DNA of 64,000 nt from Halolamina litorea (lineage in GTDB: Archaea > Halobacteriota > Halobacteria > Halobacteriales > Haloferacaceae). The notes below the pieces were generated by a model that saw nothing but the letters and a program-made list of their open reading frames with translations, was not told the DNA's origin and made no database searches. Shown one piece after another: positions 18,056-26,464 of this stretch. The stretch covers positions 496,001 through 560,000 of the forward strand of contig NZ_JANHGR010000002.1 in NCBI RefSeq assembly GCF_026616205.1, read 5' to 3'. How positions within the stretch are numbered: position 1 is the first letter of the stretch; every line of letters begins with the position of its first letter. Position numbers and translations under genes: made by a program.

Positions 18056-18547
18056 ATGTCCGACGTTCCCCCGCTGCCCGACGAGGCCGGCGAGTTCCTC
18101 CGCTACGCCGTCGAGGAGGAGCACGGCTACCTCTCGTGGCTCGGCACCGAAGTCGGCGCCGTCGAGCGCGGCCACATCGAGCTCACGGTGCCGTTCGACG
18201 AGAAGCTCACCAACCTCGCCTCGAAGCCGACGATCCACGGCGGCGTCGCGGCGACGCTCATCGACACCGCCGGCGGACTGGCGCTCCGACTCGTCGCCGA
18301 CGACCCGCTTTCGGTCGACGTGGCGACGGTGAGCCTCAACGTGAACTACCTCCGGCGGGCGACCGGTGACCTCCACGCCAGCGCCGACGTGATCCGTGCC
18401 GGCTCCACCATCGGCGTCAGCCGGGTCAACGTCACCAGCACCGTCCCCGAGGGCGTCGACGACGGCGACGACCGCGACTGGGGCGTCGAAGAAGGCGAGG
18501 AACGGTTGGTGGCGACGGGCCAGCCCTCCTACCGCCTGTTCCGGTAG
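18056..18547 (+). CDS. PaaI-type hotdog thioesterase
   Basis: This is a 163-residue hotdog-fold protein. NLASKPTIHGGVAATLIDTAGGLAL is the family signature: HGG followed by an acidic residue that activates water for hydrolysis of acyl-CoA thioesters. The later strand SLNVNYLRRATGDLHASADV is also typical. The ATG at 18056 (MSDVPPLPDE) was preferred to an upstream in-frame ATG at 18029 that adds an Arg-rich stub. Substrate chain or aryl preference cannot be told. Confidence 0.85.
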   Translation: MSDVPPLPDEAGEFLRYAVEEEHGYLSWLGTEVGAVERGHIELTVPFDEKLTNLASKPTIHGGVAATLIDTAGGLALRLVADDPLSVDVATVSLNVNYLRRATGDLHASADVIRAGSTIGVSRVNVTSTVPEGVDDGDDRDWGVEEGEERLVATGQPSYRLFR

Positions 18548-18688
18548 CACCTCTCGCGATCGCCCCCGTCGCTTCGTTTCCGAGGCTCGCGTTACCGTCG
18601 CCGAGGTCGCTTCCGTGTCTCCTCGTTACCACCCGTTTCGGCAGTTTCAGGCCGTAAAACCCGGGTACTGCCGTAAACCAGACAATAT

Positions 18689-18696
18689 GCTTATGG
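18689..18696 (+). promoter_or_regulatory. TATA-like element of the exported HU gene
   Basis: gcttatgg lies 23-30 bases before the ATG at 18719, in an AT-richer stretch (18652-18720). It fits a leaderless transcript. Confidence 0.5.
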
Positions 18697-18718
18697 TTCG
18701 AAGACGTGATAGGGACTT

Positions 18719-19435
18719 ATGAGTACAGGTACCAAACCACAAGGCAGTATCTCGCGACGAACCGTCCTCCGCAGGGGGGCGATCCTTTCGGCGTCCCTCG
18801 GACTGGCCTCGATGGCGACGACGGGGCAGGTGGCGGCCGCGAAGAAGCCGGAACTGATCGAGGCGATGGCGAGCGAAGCCGGGATCAGTTCCTCGGACGC
18901 ACAGGGGATACTGGACGCGATCACCGGAACGGCGACGAAAGCACTGAGTGACGGGGAGAGTGTCGTCCTCGTCGGGTTCGGCTCGTTCAGCATCTCGAAG
19001 CGCTCTGCGCGGACCGGGCGTAATCCCCGATCCGGCCGTGGCGTGCGGGAGGACTCCCCGGTGACGTTCGAGGCCTGCCCCGAGTTCGCGGCCGCCCTCG
19101 ACCTCAACCCCGGGAAAGGTGACGAGGCCAGCACCCGGTGCCGGGACGCCGACGTGGTGATCGACGCGGCGTTCCTCGCCCGCGCCGCGGGCCGTGAGAG
19201 TGGGCTGTCGAAGGCCGACTCGAAGCGCGCACTCGACGCCCTCGTCGGTCGGGCGACCAAGGCGCTGAAGAAGGGTGATCGCCTGTCGCTTGGCGAGCCG
19301 TTTGGCTCGTTCAGCATCTCGAAGCGCTCGGCCCGAACGGGACGGAACCCCCAGACAGGCAAGGAGATCCAGATCGCGGCCAAGAACGTGGTGAAGTTCA
19401 AGGCTGGCGCGGAACTCTCGAAGGCGGTCAACTGA
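18719..19435 (+). CDS. Tat-exported protein with two tandem HU (DNABII) domains
   Basis: This is a 238-residue protein. Residues 1-41 form a Tat signal: SRRTVL at 12-17, a hydrophobic core, then QVAAA before Lys42 as a plausible cleavage site. Domain 1 (about 42-129) and domain 2 (about 143-238) each read as HU: LIEAMASEAGISSSDAQ or GLSKADSKRALDALV helices, then the DNA-binding arm RTGRNP with its intercalating Pro103 and Pro211. Domain 2 keeps RTGRNPQTGKEIQIAA almost as in bacterial HU. The block GSFSISKRSARTGRNP is identical in both domains (88-103 and 196-211). Cys120 and Cys141 flank the linker and could form a disulfide. HU is mainly bacterial; haloarchaea normally use histones or MC1. 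It likely binds DNA outside the membrane (inferred). Confidence 0.88.
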   Translation: MSTGTKPQGSISRRTVLRRGAILSASLGLASMATTGQVAAAKKPELIEAMASEAGISSSDAQGILDAITGTATKALSDGESVVLVGFGSFSISKRSARTGRNPRSGRGVREDSPVTFEACPEFAAALDLNPGKGDEASTRCRDADVVIDAAFLARAAGRESGLSKADSKRALDALVGRATKALKKGDRLSLGEPFGSFSISKRSARTGRNPQTGKEIQIAAKNVVKFKAGAELSKAVN

Positions 19436-19527
19436 GTCGGTCACGGGGGTCGTGATAGGGCCACGAGACACAGTCCGCCACGGGTGGCTGCGAACGCTCA
19501 TGCTCACCGGGATCCTACTCGGACGGC

Positions 19528-20070
19528 ATGACTCCACGCGGGATCACCCTCTACGCCGCGATGAGCGTCGACGGCTACCTCGCCGATGTCGAGGGCGGCG
19601 TCGGGTGGCTGGAGCCGTTCGAAACGGCCGCCGAGGGCGACGACGGCGGCTACTCGGCGTTCTTCGAGACGGTCGACTGCCTCGTCATGGGGTCGGTGAC
19701 CTACGAACTGGTTCTCGGCTTCGGCGAGTGGCCGTACGGCGACACGCCGACGTACGTCTTCACCGGTCGAACGCTCCCGGCCGCGACGGAGGCGGTGCAG
19801 TTCGTCGACCGACCGGTCGGTGGTTTCGCCCCCGAACTCAGACGGGAGTACGACCACGTCTGGCTGGTCGGCGGCGCGGCCCTCGCCCGGTCGTTCCTCC
19901 GAGCGGACCAGGTCGATCGCCTTCGACTCTCGTTCGTGCCGGTGCTCCTCGGCGAGGGGATCCCGCTATTCTCAGGCGGCTACGACGGGCGAGAGCTCAA
20001 GCTGATCGACGTGACCACACGCGACAGCGGGATCGTGGAGCACCAGTACGAGGTCGCCAGCGAGGCGTGA
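19528..20070 (+). CDS. Dihydrofolate reductase-family protein (RibD C-terminal type)
   Basis: This is a 180-residue protein with the DHFR-like fold of the RibD C-terminal family. It begins ITLYAAMSVDGYLADVEGG, where the SVDGYLA motif is diagnostic. VMGSVTYELVLGFGEWPYG and VWLVGGAALARSFLRADQV form the NADPH-binding parts, and FVPVLLGEGIPLF closes the fold. It would reduce a substrate with NADPH; neither a folate nor a riboflavin role is shown by context. It lies 92 bases after the HU gene. Confidence 0.87.
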   Translation: MTPRGITLYAAMSVDGYLADVEGGVGWLEPFETAAEGDDGGYSAFFETVDCLVMGSVTYELVLGFGEWPYGDTPTYVFTGRTLPAATEAVQFVDRPVGGFAPELRREYDHVWLVGGAALARSFLRADQVDRLRLSFVPVLLGEGIPLFSGGYDGRELKLIDVTTRDSGIVEHQYEVASEA

Positions 20071-20088
20071 TCGACGGAGCCACGCCCC

Positions 20089-20664
20089 TCAGTTCCCGTC
20101 GAACGCGACTTCGCCCAGTTCGCTCACCTCGCCGAACAGCCAGTCGGCGTGCTCGACGGCGTACTCCTTGTGGTCTTCCTTGATGTACCCCAGCGCGTCC
20201 TTGACGATGACGGGCTTGTAGTCCCGCAGGCCCGCGCTCCCGGCGGTGTGAAGCACGCAGACGTTCGCGAGCGTTCCACAGAGCAGCAGGTCGTCGATCC
20301 CGTGGCTGTCGAGGTAGCCCTCCAGCCCGGTCTCGTAGAAGGCGTCGTAGGTGTGTTTCTCGACGACGAGGTCGTCATCGCGCACGTCGAGGTCCTCGTG
20401 GAGTTCAGCGTCCCACGTCCCCTCGACGACGTGCTCGCCCCAGCGCTCGAACTCGTCGTAGTAGTGGTTCCCCTCGAACTGCCCCTCGGGGTGGGTGTCC
20501 TTCGTGTAGACCACCCTCGCGCCGGCGTCGCGGGCGCGGGAAACGAGGTCGGTCACGGGGTCGACCGCCGACTCGCTGGCGGGCGAAAAGAGGCTGCCGT
20601 CGGGGTGACAGAAGCCGTGCTGCATGTCGACGACGACGACGGCGGTCCGCTCGGGATCGTACAT
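20089..20664 (-). CDS. Cysteine hydrolase, isochorismatase/nicotinamidase-like
   Basis: This is a 191-residue isochorismatase-fold hydrolase. The triad is visible: Asp in VVVVDMQHGF, Lys in LVVEKHTYDAFY, and Cys in LLLCGTLANVCVLHTA. HPDGSLF and DTHPEGQFEGNHY resemble the metal-binding loop of nicotinamidases, suggesting nicotinamide to nicotinate hydrolysis. That would feed the nicotinate phosphoribosyltransferase 6 kb to the right. The ATG at 20664 (MYDPERTAVVVV) was chosen because the upstream extension lacks family sequence. Exact substrate is inferred. Confidence 0.85.
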   Translation of the reverse strand: MYDPERTAVVVVDMQHGFCHPDGSLFSPASESAVDPVTDLVSRARDAGARVVYTKDTHPEGQFEGNHYYDEFERWGEHVVEGTWDAELHEDLDVRDDDLVVEKHTYDAFYETGLEGYLDSHGIDDLLLCGTLANVCVLHTAGSAGLRDYKPVIVKDALGYIKEDHKEYAVEHADWLFGEVSELGEVAFDGN

Positions 20665-20738
20665 GTCGGGAGCATGGACCGTCCTCGACTTAGCTGTCCC
20701 GCCGGGGTCTTTTTCCCGCTGCCTGCCCATGTCCGGCT

Positions 20739-22418
20739 ATGCGACGAGCCTCCGTGGTGTTCCTTACCGCCGTCGTGGTCCTCGCCGGGCTCTCCCCCGT
20801 TGCGGCGGCCGCGCCGGGCGGCGCCGACGCGGTCGTGGAGCCCGCCCCCGTCGAGGCGACGATGCAGACGGCCGACAACGAGAGCGCGCCCGCCGATCCC
20901 GAGAGCGACCGGCTCGGCTGGGAGAACGGCTACTGGCACAACGAGACCATCGACGTCGACCAGAGCGACGGCCTGACCGAGGCCGAACTCAACGCGACGG
21001 TCTCTCGCTCGATGGCGCGGGTCGAAATGATCCGCGGGCTGGAGTTCGACATGGACGTGCCCGTCCGGATCATCACGCGCTCCGAGTTCGCCAGTTCGGG
21101 GAACGCCTCCTACAGCGACGACTTCCTGACCTTCGACGACACGAAGTTCGAGGCCCTGTTCCTGATCGGCGAGGACGAGGACTCCATCGAGGTGCAGGAC
21201 GCTAACCGCGGTGCCTCCGTGGGCGGCTACTACAGCCCCGCCGCGGACTCCATCGTCCTCGTCACCGACAACGAGAGCACGCTGCAGGTCGACGAACTGA
21301 CGCTCGGCCACGAATTGGTCCACGCCATCCAGGATCAGGAGTTCGACCTCAGCACCGTCACCAGCCAGACCCGCGACGGCGCCAACGCCAACAGCGGACT
21401 GATCGAGGGTGACGCCAACTACGTCCAGCAGCGCTACCGGGAGCGCTGCGCGGAGGGCGGCGAGTGGGCCGACACTTGCCTCTCGCCGAGCACGAACGGG
21501 AGCGGCGGCGGCGCTACCCCGCCCAACATGGGCGTCTACTTCCTGAACTACCAGCCCTACAGCGACGGGCCGACCTTCATCGGCGCCCAGCGCGCCGCCG
21601 GCGGCTGGGAGCGCGTCAACAGTCTCTACGGCGACCTGCCGGCCAGCGCCGAGCAGGTGATCCACCCCGACCGCTACAGGAGCGACGCGCCGACCGAGGT
21701 CGAACTCGCCGACGAACACGGCGAGGGCTGGGAGCGCGTCACCCCCGAGAGCCGCCTCGACTACGCCGAGGTCGGCCAGTCCGGTGTCGCCGCGATGTTC
21801 GTCTACCCGCTGTACGCCGGCGGTGGGGACGTTCAGACCTACGCCCGGAACGTCGTCGGCCCGCAGACGTGGTTGAACTACACCGAATCCGGCGAGATCA
21901 GTCAGGTCGACCCGCTGAACTACGGCTTCGACGCCGCCGCGGGCTGGGACGGCGACCGGATGCACTTCTACCGGAACGCCGACGGTGAGACCGGCTACGT
22001 CTGGCGACTCGTCTGGGACAGCCCCGAGGAGGCCACGGAGTTCCGTGCGGCCTACGAGGAGCTACTGAGCTACTGGGGCGCCGAGCAGGTCGGCACTGAC
22101 ACCTACCGGATCGACGAGGACGCCTCGGCGTTCGCCGACGCCTTCCACGTCACCGTCGAGGGCGACACCGTCACCGTCGTGAACGCGCCGACGGTCGATT
22201 CGCTGTCCGCGGTCCGCTCCTCGACGGACGCACAGCTATCGACGCCGACTGCAACGCCGTCACCGGCGGCGACTGATGCCGCGGGGACCGACACGGAGAC
22301 ACCATCCACCGAGGGCACGGGCAGTGACTCCGCGACGACCACCAGCGCGCCCGGCTTCTCCGTGGTCGCGGCCCTCGCGGGGCTACTGACCGTGGCGCTG
22401 CTGGCCGGCCGCCGGTAG
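20739..22418 (+). CDS. Hvo_1808-family surface protein with HExxH motif and PGF-CTERM
   Basis: This is a 559-residue exported protein. Residues 1-24 form a Sec-type signal. The mature part contains LTLGHELVHAIQDQEF with HExxH at 191-195 and a downstream GLIEGDANYVQ with Glu223, a layout like gluzincin metallopeptidases. A Thr/Ser/Ala-rich stalk (about 490-535) leads to the PGF-CTERM tail APGFSVVAALAGLLTVALL and a terminal Arg pair, the signal for archaeosortase processing and lipid anchoring to the S-layer face. It matches the haloarchaeal Hvo_1808 family. A paralog with a different anchor follows 31 bases downstream. Peptidase activity is inferred from the motif only. Confidence 0.85.
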   Translation: MRRASVVFLTAVVVLAGLSPVAAAAPGGADAVVEPAPVEATMQTADNESAPADPESDRLGWENGYWHNETIDVDQSDGLTEAELNATVSRSMARVEMIRGLEFDMDVPVRIITRSEFASSGNASYSDDFLTFDDTKFEALFLIGEDEDSIEVQDANRGASVGGYYSPAADSIVLVTDNESTLQVDELTLGHELVHAIQDQEFDLSTVTSQTRDGANANSGLIEGDANYVQQRYRERCAEGGEWADTCLSPSTNGSGGGATPPNMGVYFLNYQPYSDGPTFIGAQRAAGGWERVNSLYGDLPASAEQVIHPDRYRSDAPTEVELADEHGEGWERVTPESRLDYAEVGQSGVAAMFVYPLYAGGGDVQTYARNVVGPQTWLNYTESGEISQVDPLNYGFDAAAGWDGDRMHFYRNADGETGYVWRLVWDSPEEATEFRAAYEELLSYWGAEQVGTDTYRIDEDASAFADAFHVTVEGDTVTVVNAPTVDSLSAVRSSTDAQLSTPTATPSPAATDAAGTDTETPSTEGTGSDSATTTSAPGFSVVAALAGLLTVALLAGRR

Positions 22419-22449
22419 CTCTTTTCCCCTCGCGCCCGGAGTTCCGTGC

Positions 22450-23760
22450 GTGAAACTCCGCCTCCTCGCGCTCGCTTGCTGTCTGGTGCTCGCCGGCTGT
22501 GCCGCGCCGGCGGCGCCGTCGCCGACGCCCGACGCCGAGGTCCTCGGCGAGGAGAACGGCTACGCCGCGACCGACCCCCTCGAGATCGACGAAAGCGACG
22601 GGCTGAACGAGTCGGAACTGAACGCCATCGTCGCCCGAACGATGGCCCGCGTCGAACTGATCCGCGGGCTCGAGTTCACCGAGTCGGTCCCCGTCGAGGT
22701 GATCTCCAGAGCCGAGTTCGCCGAGGGGTTCAGCCGGGACACGACCGTCGATAGCCCCGCCGAGCGCGCCCGCGAGCAGCGCTACGAGGCGTCGATGCTC
22801 GTCGGCGAGGACCGAACCGTCGGCGCGGCCTTCGAGTCGATCTACGGCGGCTCCGTGCTCGGCTACTACTCTTCGGGCCGGATCGTCCTCGTGAGTAGCA
22901 ACGACAGCCTCACCGTCGACCGTGGGACGCTGGCCCACGAACTGCTCCACGCGCTGCAGGACCAGCGTCTCTCCCTGCTCGGCGGCGCCCCCAACCCCGA
23001 CCGGGCCATCGCCGAGACCGGGCTGGTCGAGGGCGACGCTAACTACGTCGAGGCCCGCTACGAGCAGCGCTGTGCCGAGGAGTGGGACTGTCGCCCCCGC
23101 CCGCAGAGCAGCGCCGGCAGCCTCGAGGACCGGAACTTCGGCCTCTACCTCACCATCTACGCACCCTATAGCGAAGGGCCGTCGTTCGTCCACCGCGCCT
23201 ACGAGACCGGCGGCTGGGAGGAAGTGAACGATCGCTACGCCCGCCCGCCGCGCTCCAGCGAACAGCTGATCCACCCCGCGGACTACCCCGACGACCGGCC
23301 GGCGCGGGTGATCGTCCCCGACCGCTCGACGGCCGTGTTCGACCGCGCGAGCCCGACGACGGTGGGCGAGGCGACGCTGTTCGCCATGTTCTACCAGCAG
23401 GGCGTCATCGACCGCAACGAACTGATGAGCACGCCGGGGCCGTACTCGGCGTACAACTACTCCCACCCCGCGACCACGGGCTGGGCCGGCGACAAACTGG
23501 TGCCGTACCTCGGCGAGGACGGCGACGGCTACGTCCTCCAAACGCGTTGGGAGAGCGAGGACGACGCTATCCAGTTCGCACAGGCCTACCGCGGGATGCT
23601 CCGGGGCTCGCTGAACGCGACCGCCGAGGGCGGGGGCGTCTACGTGGTCGACGATGGGCCGTACGCCGACGCCTTCCGCGTGACTCGGGACGGACGGACC
23701 GTTCGGATCGTGAACGCGCCGACGGTCCAGGAGCTCAGCGACGTTCGGCGCGGCGACTGA
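22450..23760 (+). CDS. Hvo_1808-family lipoprotein paralog with HExxH motif
   Basis: This is a 436-residue protein with a GTG start. The signal MKLRLLALACCLVLAGC ends in a lipobox, so it should be lipid-anchored at Cys17 rather than through a PGF-CTERM tail. The mature domain parallels the preceding gene: ENGYAATDPLEIDESDGLNE, ELNAIVARTMARVELIRGLE, LAHELLHALQDQ (HExxH at 163-167) and GLVEGDANYVEARYEQRC (Glu194). The shared layout and 31-base gap point to tandem duplication followed by a change of anchor. It is probably cotranscribed with the first copy. Confidence 0.85.
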   Translation: MKLRLLALACCLVLAGCAAPAAPSPTPDAEVLGEENGYAATDPLEIDESDGLNESELNAIVARTMARVELIRGLEFTESVPVEVISRAEFAEGFSRDTTVDSPAERAREQRYEASMLVGEDRTVGAAFESIYGGSVLGYYSSGRIVLVSSNDSLTVDRGTLAHELLHALQDQRLSLLGGAPNPDRAIAETGLVEGDANYVEARYEQRCAEEWDCRPRPQSSAGSLEDRNFGLYLTIYAPYSEGPSFVHRAYETGGWEEVNDRYARPPRSSEQLIHPADYPDDRPARVIVPDRSTAVFDRASPTTVGEATLFAMFYQQGVIDRNELMSTPGPYSAYNYSHPATTGWAGDKLVPYLGEDGDGYVLQTRWESEDDAIQFAQAYRGMLRGSLNATAEGGGVYVVDDGPYADAFRVTRDGRTVRIVNAPTVQELSDVRRGD

Positions 23761-23761
23761 G

Positions 23762-24211
23762 TCAGGCGGTGGCGCGGCGATAGATCGCTCGGCCGGTGAC
23801 ACCGACGACGAGCCCGACGACGTAGACCATCGCCCCTCGTTCGAGCCAGACCCGACTCCGGTTCAGCGGGAACCACGGGCCACCGAGTTCGGTGCCCGTC
23901 CCGACCGAGATGAAGTAGCCCTGTGAGAGGAACGCCAGCGAGATCAGCCAGGGGTAGAGCGCCGAAACGGCGAGGCCCTCGACGAGCGATCGGGGGCCGA
24001 TCCGTCGCTGGAGGCCACCCAACCCAAGCGGCGGGACGTACAGCAACGCGTGGAGGAGGTAGTTGTTCAGCGCCGGCCCGTTGAGCGCCAAGGTTCGGGT
24101 CAGTTCGAACGGATGCCGCTGGTCGACGATACAGATGACGTACCCGATCGTGATCGCGGCGAGAACCGGGACGTACCAGTCGATCTCGCGTCCGGCGACG
24201 TGGAGGGCCAT
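23762..24211 (-). CDS. Membrane protein of unknown function
   Basis: This is a 149-residue protein with about four hydrophobic segments (near 14-28, 48-60, 78-95 and 122-138). It contains NGPALNNYLLHALLYVPPLG and ends with a basic RAIYRRATA. No family recognised. The reading frame is supported by its membrane-protein composition and by the fit between neighbours: it ends one base after the convergent lipoprotein stop and starts 42 bases from the end of the next minus-strand gene. Confidence 0.65.
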   Translation of the reverse strand: MALHVAGREIDWYVPVLAAITIGYVICIVDQRHPFELTRTLALNGPALNNYLLHALLYVPPLGLGGLQRRIGPRSLVEGLAVSALYPWLISLAFLSQGYFISVGTGTELGGPWFPLNRSRVWLERGAMVYVVGLVVGVTGRAIYRRATA

Positions 24212-24253
24212 CGTCCGTCACTCGACTGCCGTTCCGTTCAAACTGTCGACTGA

Positions 24254-25057
24254 TCAGTCGGCCTGAATCAGCCGGTCGACCTTCGGGTGCTCGCGGGTCA
24301 CTCGGATCGGCGCCTCGTCGGGGGACTGCTCGGGGTCCTTCTCGAAGAGGTACTGGGGCCACTCGCGGTCGCCGTCGACGCCCCAGTCGCCCAGATCCGG
24401 GTGGTGGGGGATCCCGTCGTAGTTCTCGATGCGGTCCTGAATCACGTCGCGGGCGGTCTGTCCCGCCTCGGTGTCGGCGGTGACGCCGACGCGCTCGAAC
24501 AGCCGGCGGGGCTGGAACGTGATCTCCAGGCCGACCGGCGAGTAGCGGCTCCGCCGGTCGTCGTAGAACGGCGCCCGGCAGGTCGGGAACATCGCGTCGC
24601 CGCCGAAGCAGAACTCCCAGTGTTCGTCGTCGGGGTCGGTCGGGATCTCCTCGGGCCACGGCTCGGGGTCGTGGACGTGGAGGAACTGGAGGACGTTCCA
24701 GAGGGTCTCGTGGTACTCGGCCTCGCTGAACGCCCCCTCCGGCGGCTTGAAGAAGGCCACCAGCGACGCCCGGGCGGGGAGGTCCTCGTACCGCTCGAGG
24801 TAGGTGAGGAGGTTCTCGCCCAACTGAAACAGCGCGTCGGGGTCGGTCGTCGACGGCACGGCGGTGTAGAGCGGCTCGCCCTGTTCGACCGATTCGGAGC
24901 CGAAGTAACAGGGGAAAGGCTCGCCGCCGAACGTTCCGGTGAGGCCGTCGTCGAACGTCCGCCAGTGTTCGGCCACCCAGTCGGGGGCGTCGCCCGCCGC
25001 CACACGGGCCTCCACGGTTTCCTGCTCGACGAGGTTGCCGACGACCGGTCGCGTCAT
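24254..25057 (-). CDS. YqcI/YcgG (GntA-like) family protein
   Basis: This is a 267-residue cytosolic protein. FPCYFGSESVEQGEPLYT near the N-terminus and CFGGDAMFPTCRAPFY in the middle match the YqcI/YcgG family. Its founding biochemical example, GntA, is a heme-dependent N-hydroxylase in guanitoxin synthesis; most other members have no known substrate. Conserved Cys residues sit in both motifs. The ATG at 25057 (MTRPVVGNLVEQ) was chosen because upstream in-frame sequence is Arg-rich and unlike the family. Nothing near it suggests a toxin pathway, so only the family is claimed. Confidence 0.78.
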   Translation of the reverse strand: MTRPVVGNLVEQETVEARVAAGDAPDWVAEHWRTFDDGLTGTFGGEPFPCYFGSESVEQGEPLYTAVPSTTDPDALFQLGENLLTYLERYEDLPARASLVAFFKPPEGAFSEAEYHETLWNVLQFLHVHDPEPWPEEIPTDPDDEHWEFCFGGDAMFPTCRAPFYDDRRSRYSPVGLEITFQPRRLFERVGVTADTEAGQTARDVIQDRIENYDGIPHHPDLGDWGVDGDREWPQYLFEKDPEQSPDEAPIRVTREHPKVDRLIQAD

Positions 25058-25200
25058 GAGCGGGCTTCGTGGCGCTCGGTGTTGAAGCCTTCTTCCCCGG
25101 ACGACGGCCGCGCCGGCGCCGCTCGCCTGCGGACACCACCGCGCCATCGACGCCTGCCGCTTCGACCGGGGTTGATGTGCCGGCCACCCGATGATCGGCT

Positions 25201-26415
25201 ATGACCGACACCACCCGCCAGTTCGCGCTCGACTACGACCCCGGCGAGATCAGGTTCGGCCGCGGCGCCGCCGCCGACCTCGGCGAGCTCCTCGGCGACC
25301 GCGGCCTCGCCACCGCGCTCGTCGTCACCGGCGAGAACGTCGGCGCCAACCGCGACGTGATGGACCCGGTCGAGGACGGCCTCGGCGACGCGCTCGTCGG
25401 CGTCTTCGACCAAACGACGCCCGCGAAAACCCTCGGCGCCGCGCTGGCTGCCGCCGAGCGCGTGCAGACCGAGGGGATCGAGGCTATCGTCGCCGTCGGC
25501 AGCGGCTCCAGCCTCGACACCGCGAAGGCCGCCAGCGCGCTGGGGAGCTACGCCGACCCCGCCGCGGCCGCCGAACACGCGCTCTCCTCCGGCTCGGCCC
25601 CGGTCGCCGACGACGGCCAGCCGACGCCCGTGATCGCCGTGCCGACGACGCTCGCCGGCGCGGACCTCTCGGTCATCGGCGGCGTCGGCCTCACGCTCGA
25701 TATGGACGGCGACCCCGGAGAGATACCCAGCGGCGGCGTGAGCCACCGCCGGCTGATGCCCGCGGCGCTCTGTTACGACCCCGAACTGGTCGAGACCACC
25801 CCGCGGTCGGTGCTGACGGCGTCGGCGATGAACGGCTTCGACAAGGCCGTCGAGTGTCTCTACTCGCCCCACGCGACGCCGATCACTGACGGCACCGCCG
25901 GCCGGGGGCTGGCGTTGATGCGCGAGGGGTTCGCGGCGCTCCCCGAGACTGACCCCGACCCCGATGCCTTCGACGACGCCGTCGCCGGCGTCATCTGTGC
26001 GCAGTACGGCATCTCCACGCCGGGGGCCTACCGGGCGTCGATCATCCACGCGTTCGGCCACGGCTTCTCCCACGGCTACGACGTGCATCAGGGGACCGTC
26101 CACGGCATCCTCGCGCCCCACGTCCTCCGGTACGTCTTCGCCGAGGTCGGCGGCCGGCGGGACCTGCTGGCGGAGTCGTTGGGCGTCGCCGAACCGGGGA
26201 TGACCGACGAGGACCTCGCCGCGGCAGTCGTCGACGCCGTCGCCGGCGTGCGTGACGACCTCGGCCTCCCCGACCGACTGCGCGAGATCGACGGCCTCGA
26301 CCGAGCCGACCTCCCGGAGATCGCCGAGGTCATCGCGGACGACGGCCTGTTCGCGGAGGCGCCGGTCGAACCCAGTACCGCCGAGATCGAGTCGATCCTC
26401 GACGCGGCGTGGTGA
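25201..26415 (+). CDS. Iron-containing alcohol dehydrogenase
   Basis: This is a 404-residue group III (Fe-dependent) alcohol dehydrogenase. The NAD-binding part includes IVAVGSGSSLDTAKAASAL and VIAVPTTLAGADLSV. The C-terminal helical domain carries the metal ligands: an Asp/His set in FDKAVECLYSPHATP and the histidines of IIHAFGHGFSHGYDVHQGTVHG. It reduces or oxidises an alcohol/aldehyde or polyol with NAD(P). Substrate is unknown; related halophile enzymes act on varied alcohols. It is followed by the NAPRT gene after 49 bases in the same direction. Confidence 0.88.
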   Translation: MTDTTRQFALDYDPGEIRFGRGAAADLGELLGDRGLATALVVTGENVGANRDVMDPVEDGLGDALVGVFDQTTPAKTLGAALAAAERVQTEGIEAIVAVGSGSSLDTAKAASALGSYADPAAAAEHALSSGSAPVADDGQPTPVIAVPTTLAGADLSVIGGVGLTLDMDGDPGEIPSGGVSHRRLMPAALCYDPELVETTPRSVLTASAMNGFDKAVECLYSPHATPITDGTAGRGLALMREGFAALPETDPDPDAFDDAVAGVICAQYGISTPGAYRASIIHAFGHGFSHGYDVHQGTVHGILAPHVLRYVFAEVGGRRDLLAESLGVAEPGMTDEDLAAAVVDAVAGVRDDLGLPDRLREIDGLDRADLPEIAEVIADDGLFAEAPVEPSTAEIESILDAAW

Positions 26416-26464
26416 GCGCGCCGCGAGCGACCCACTTTTGAGGCGTTCGGGAGAACCCGGGGCC

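Noticed and set aside
20553-21965. A 470-codon minus-strand frame opposite the Hvo_1808-family gene
   Set aside because: Antisense shadow of a protein with signal peptide, zinc motif and PGF-CTERM tail; the shadow has none of these.
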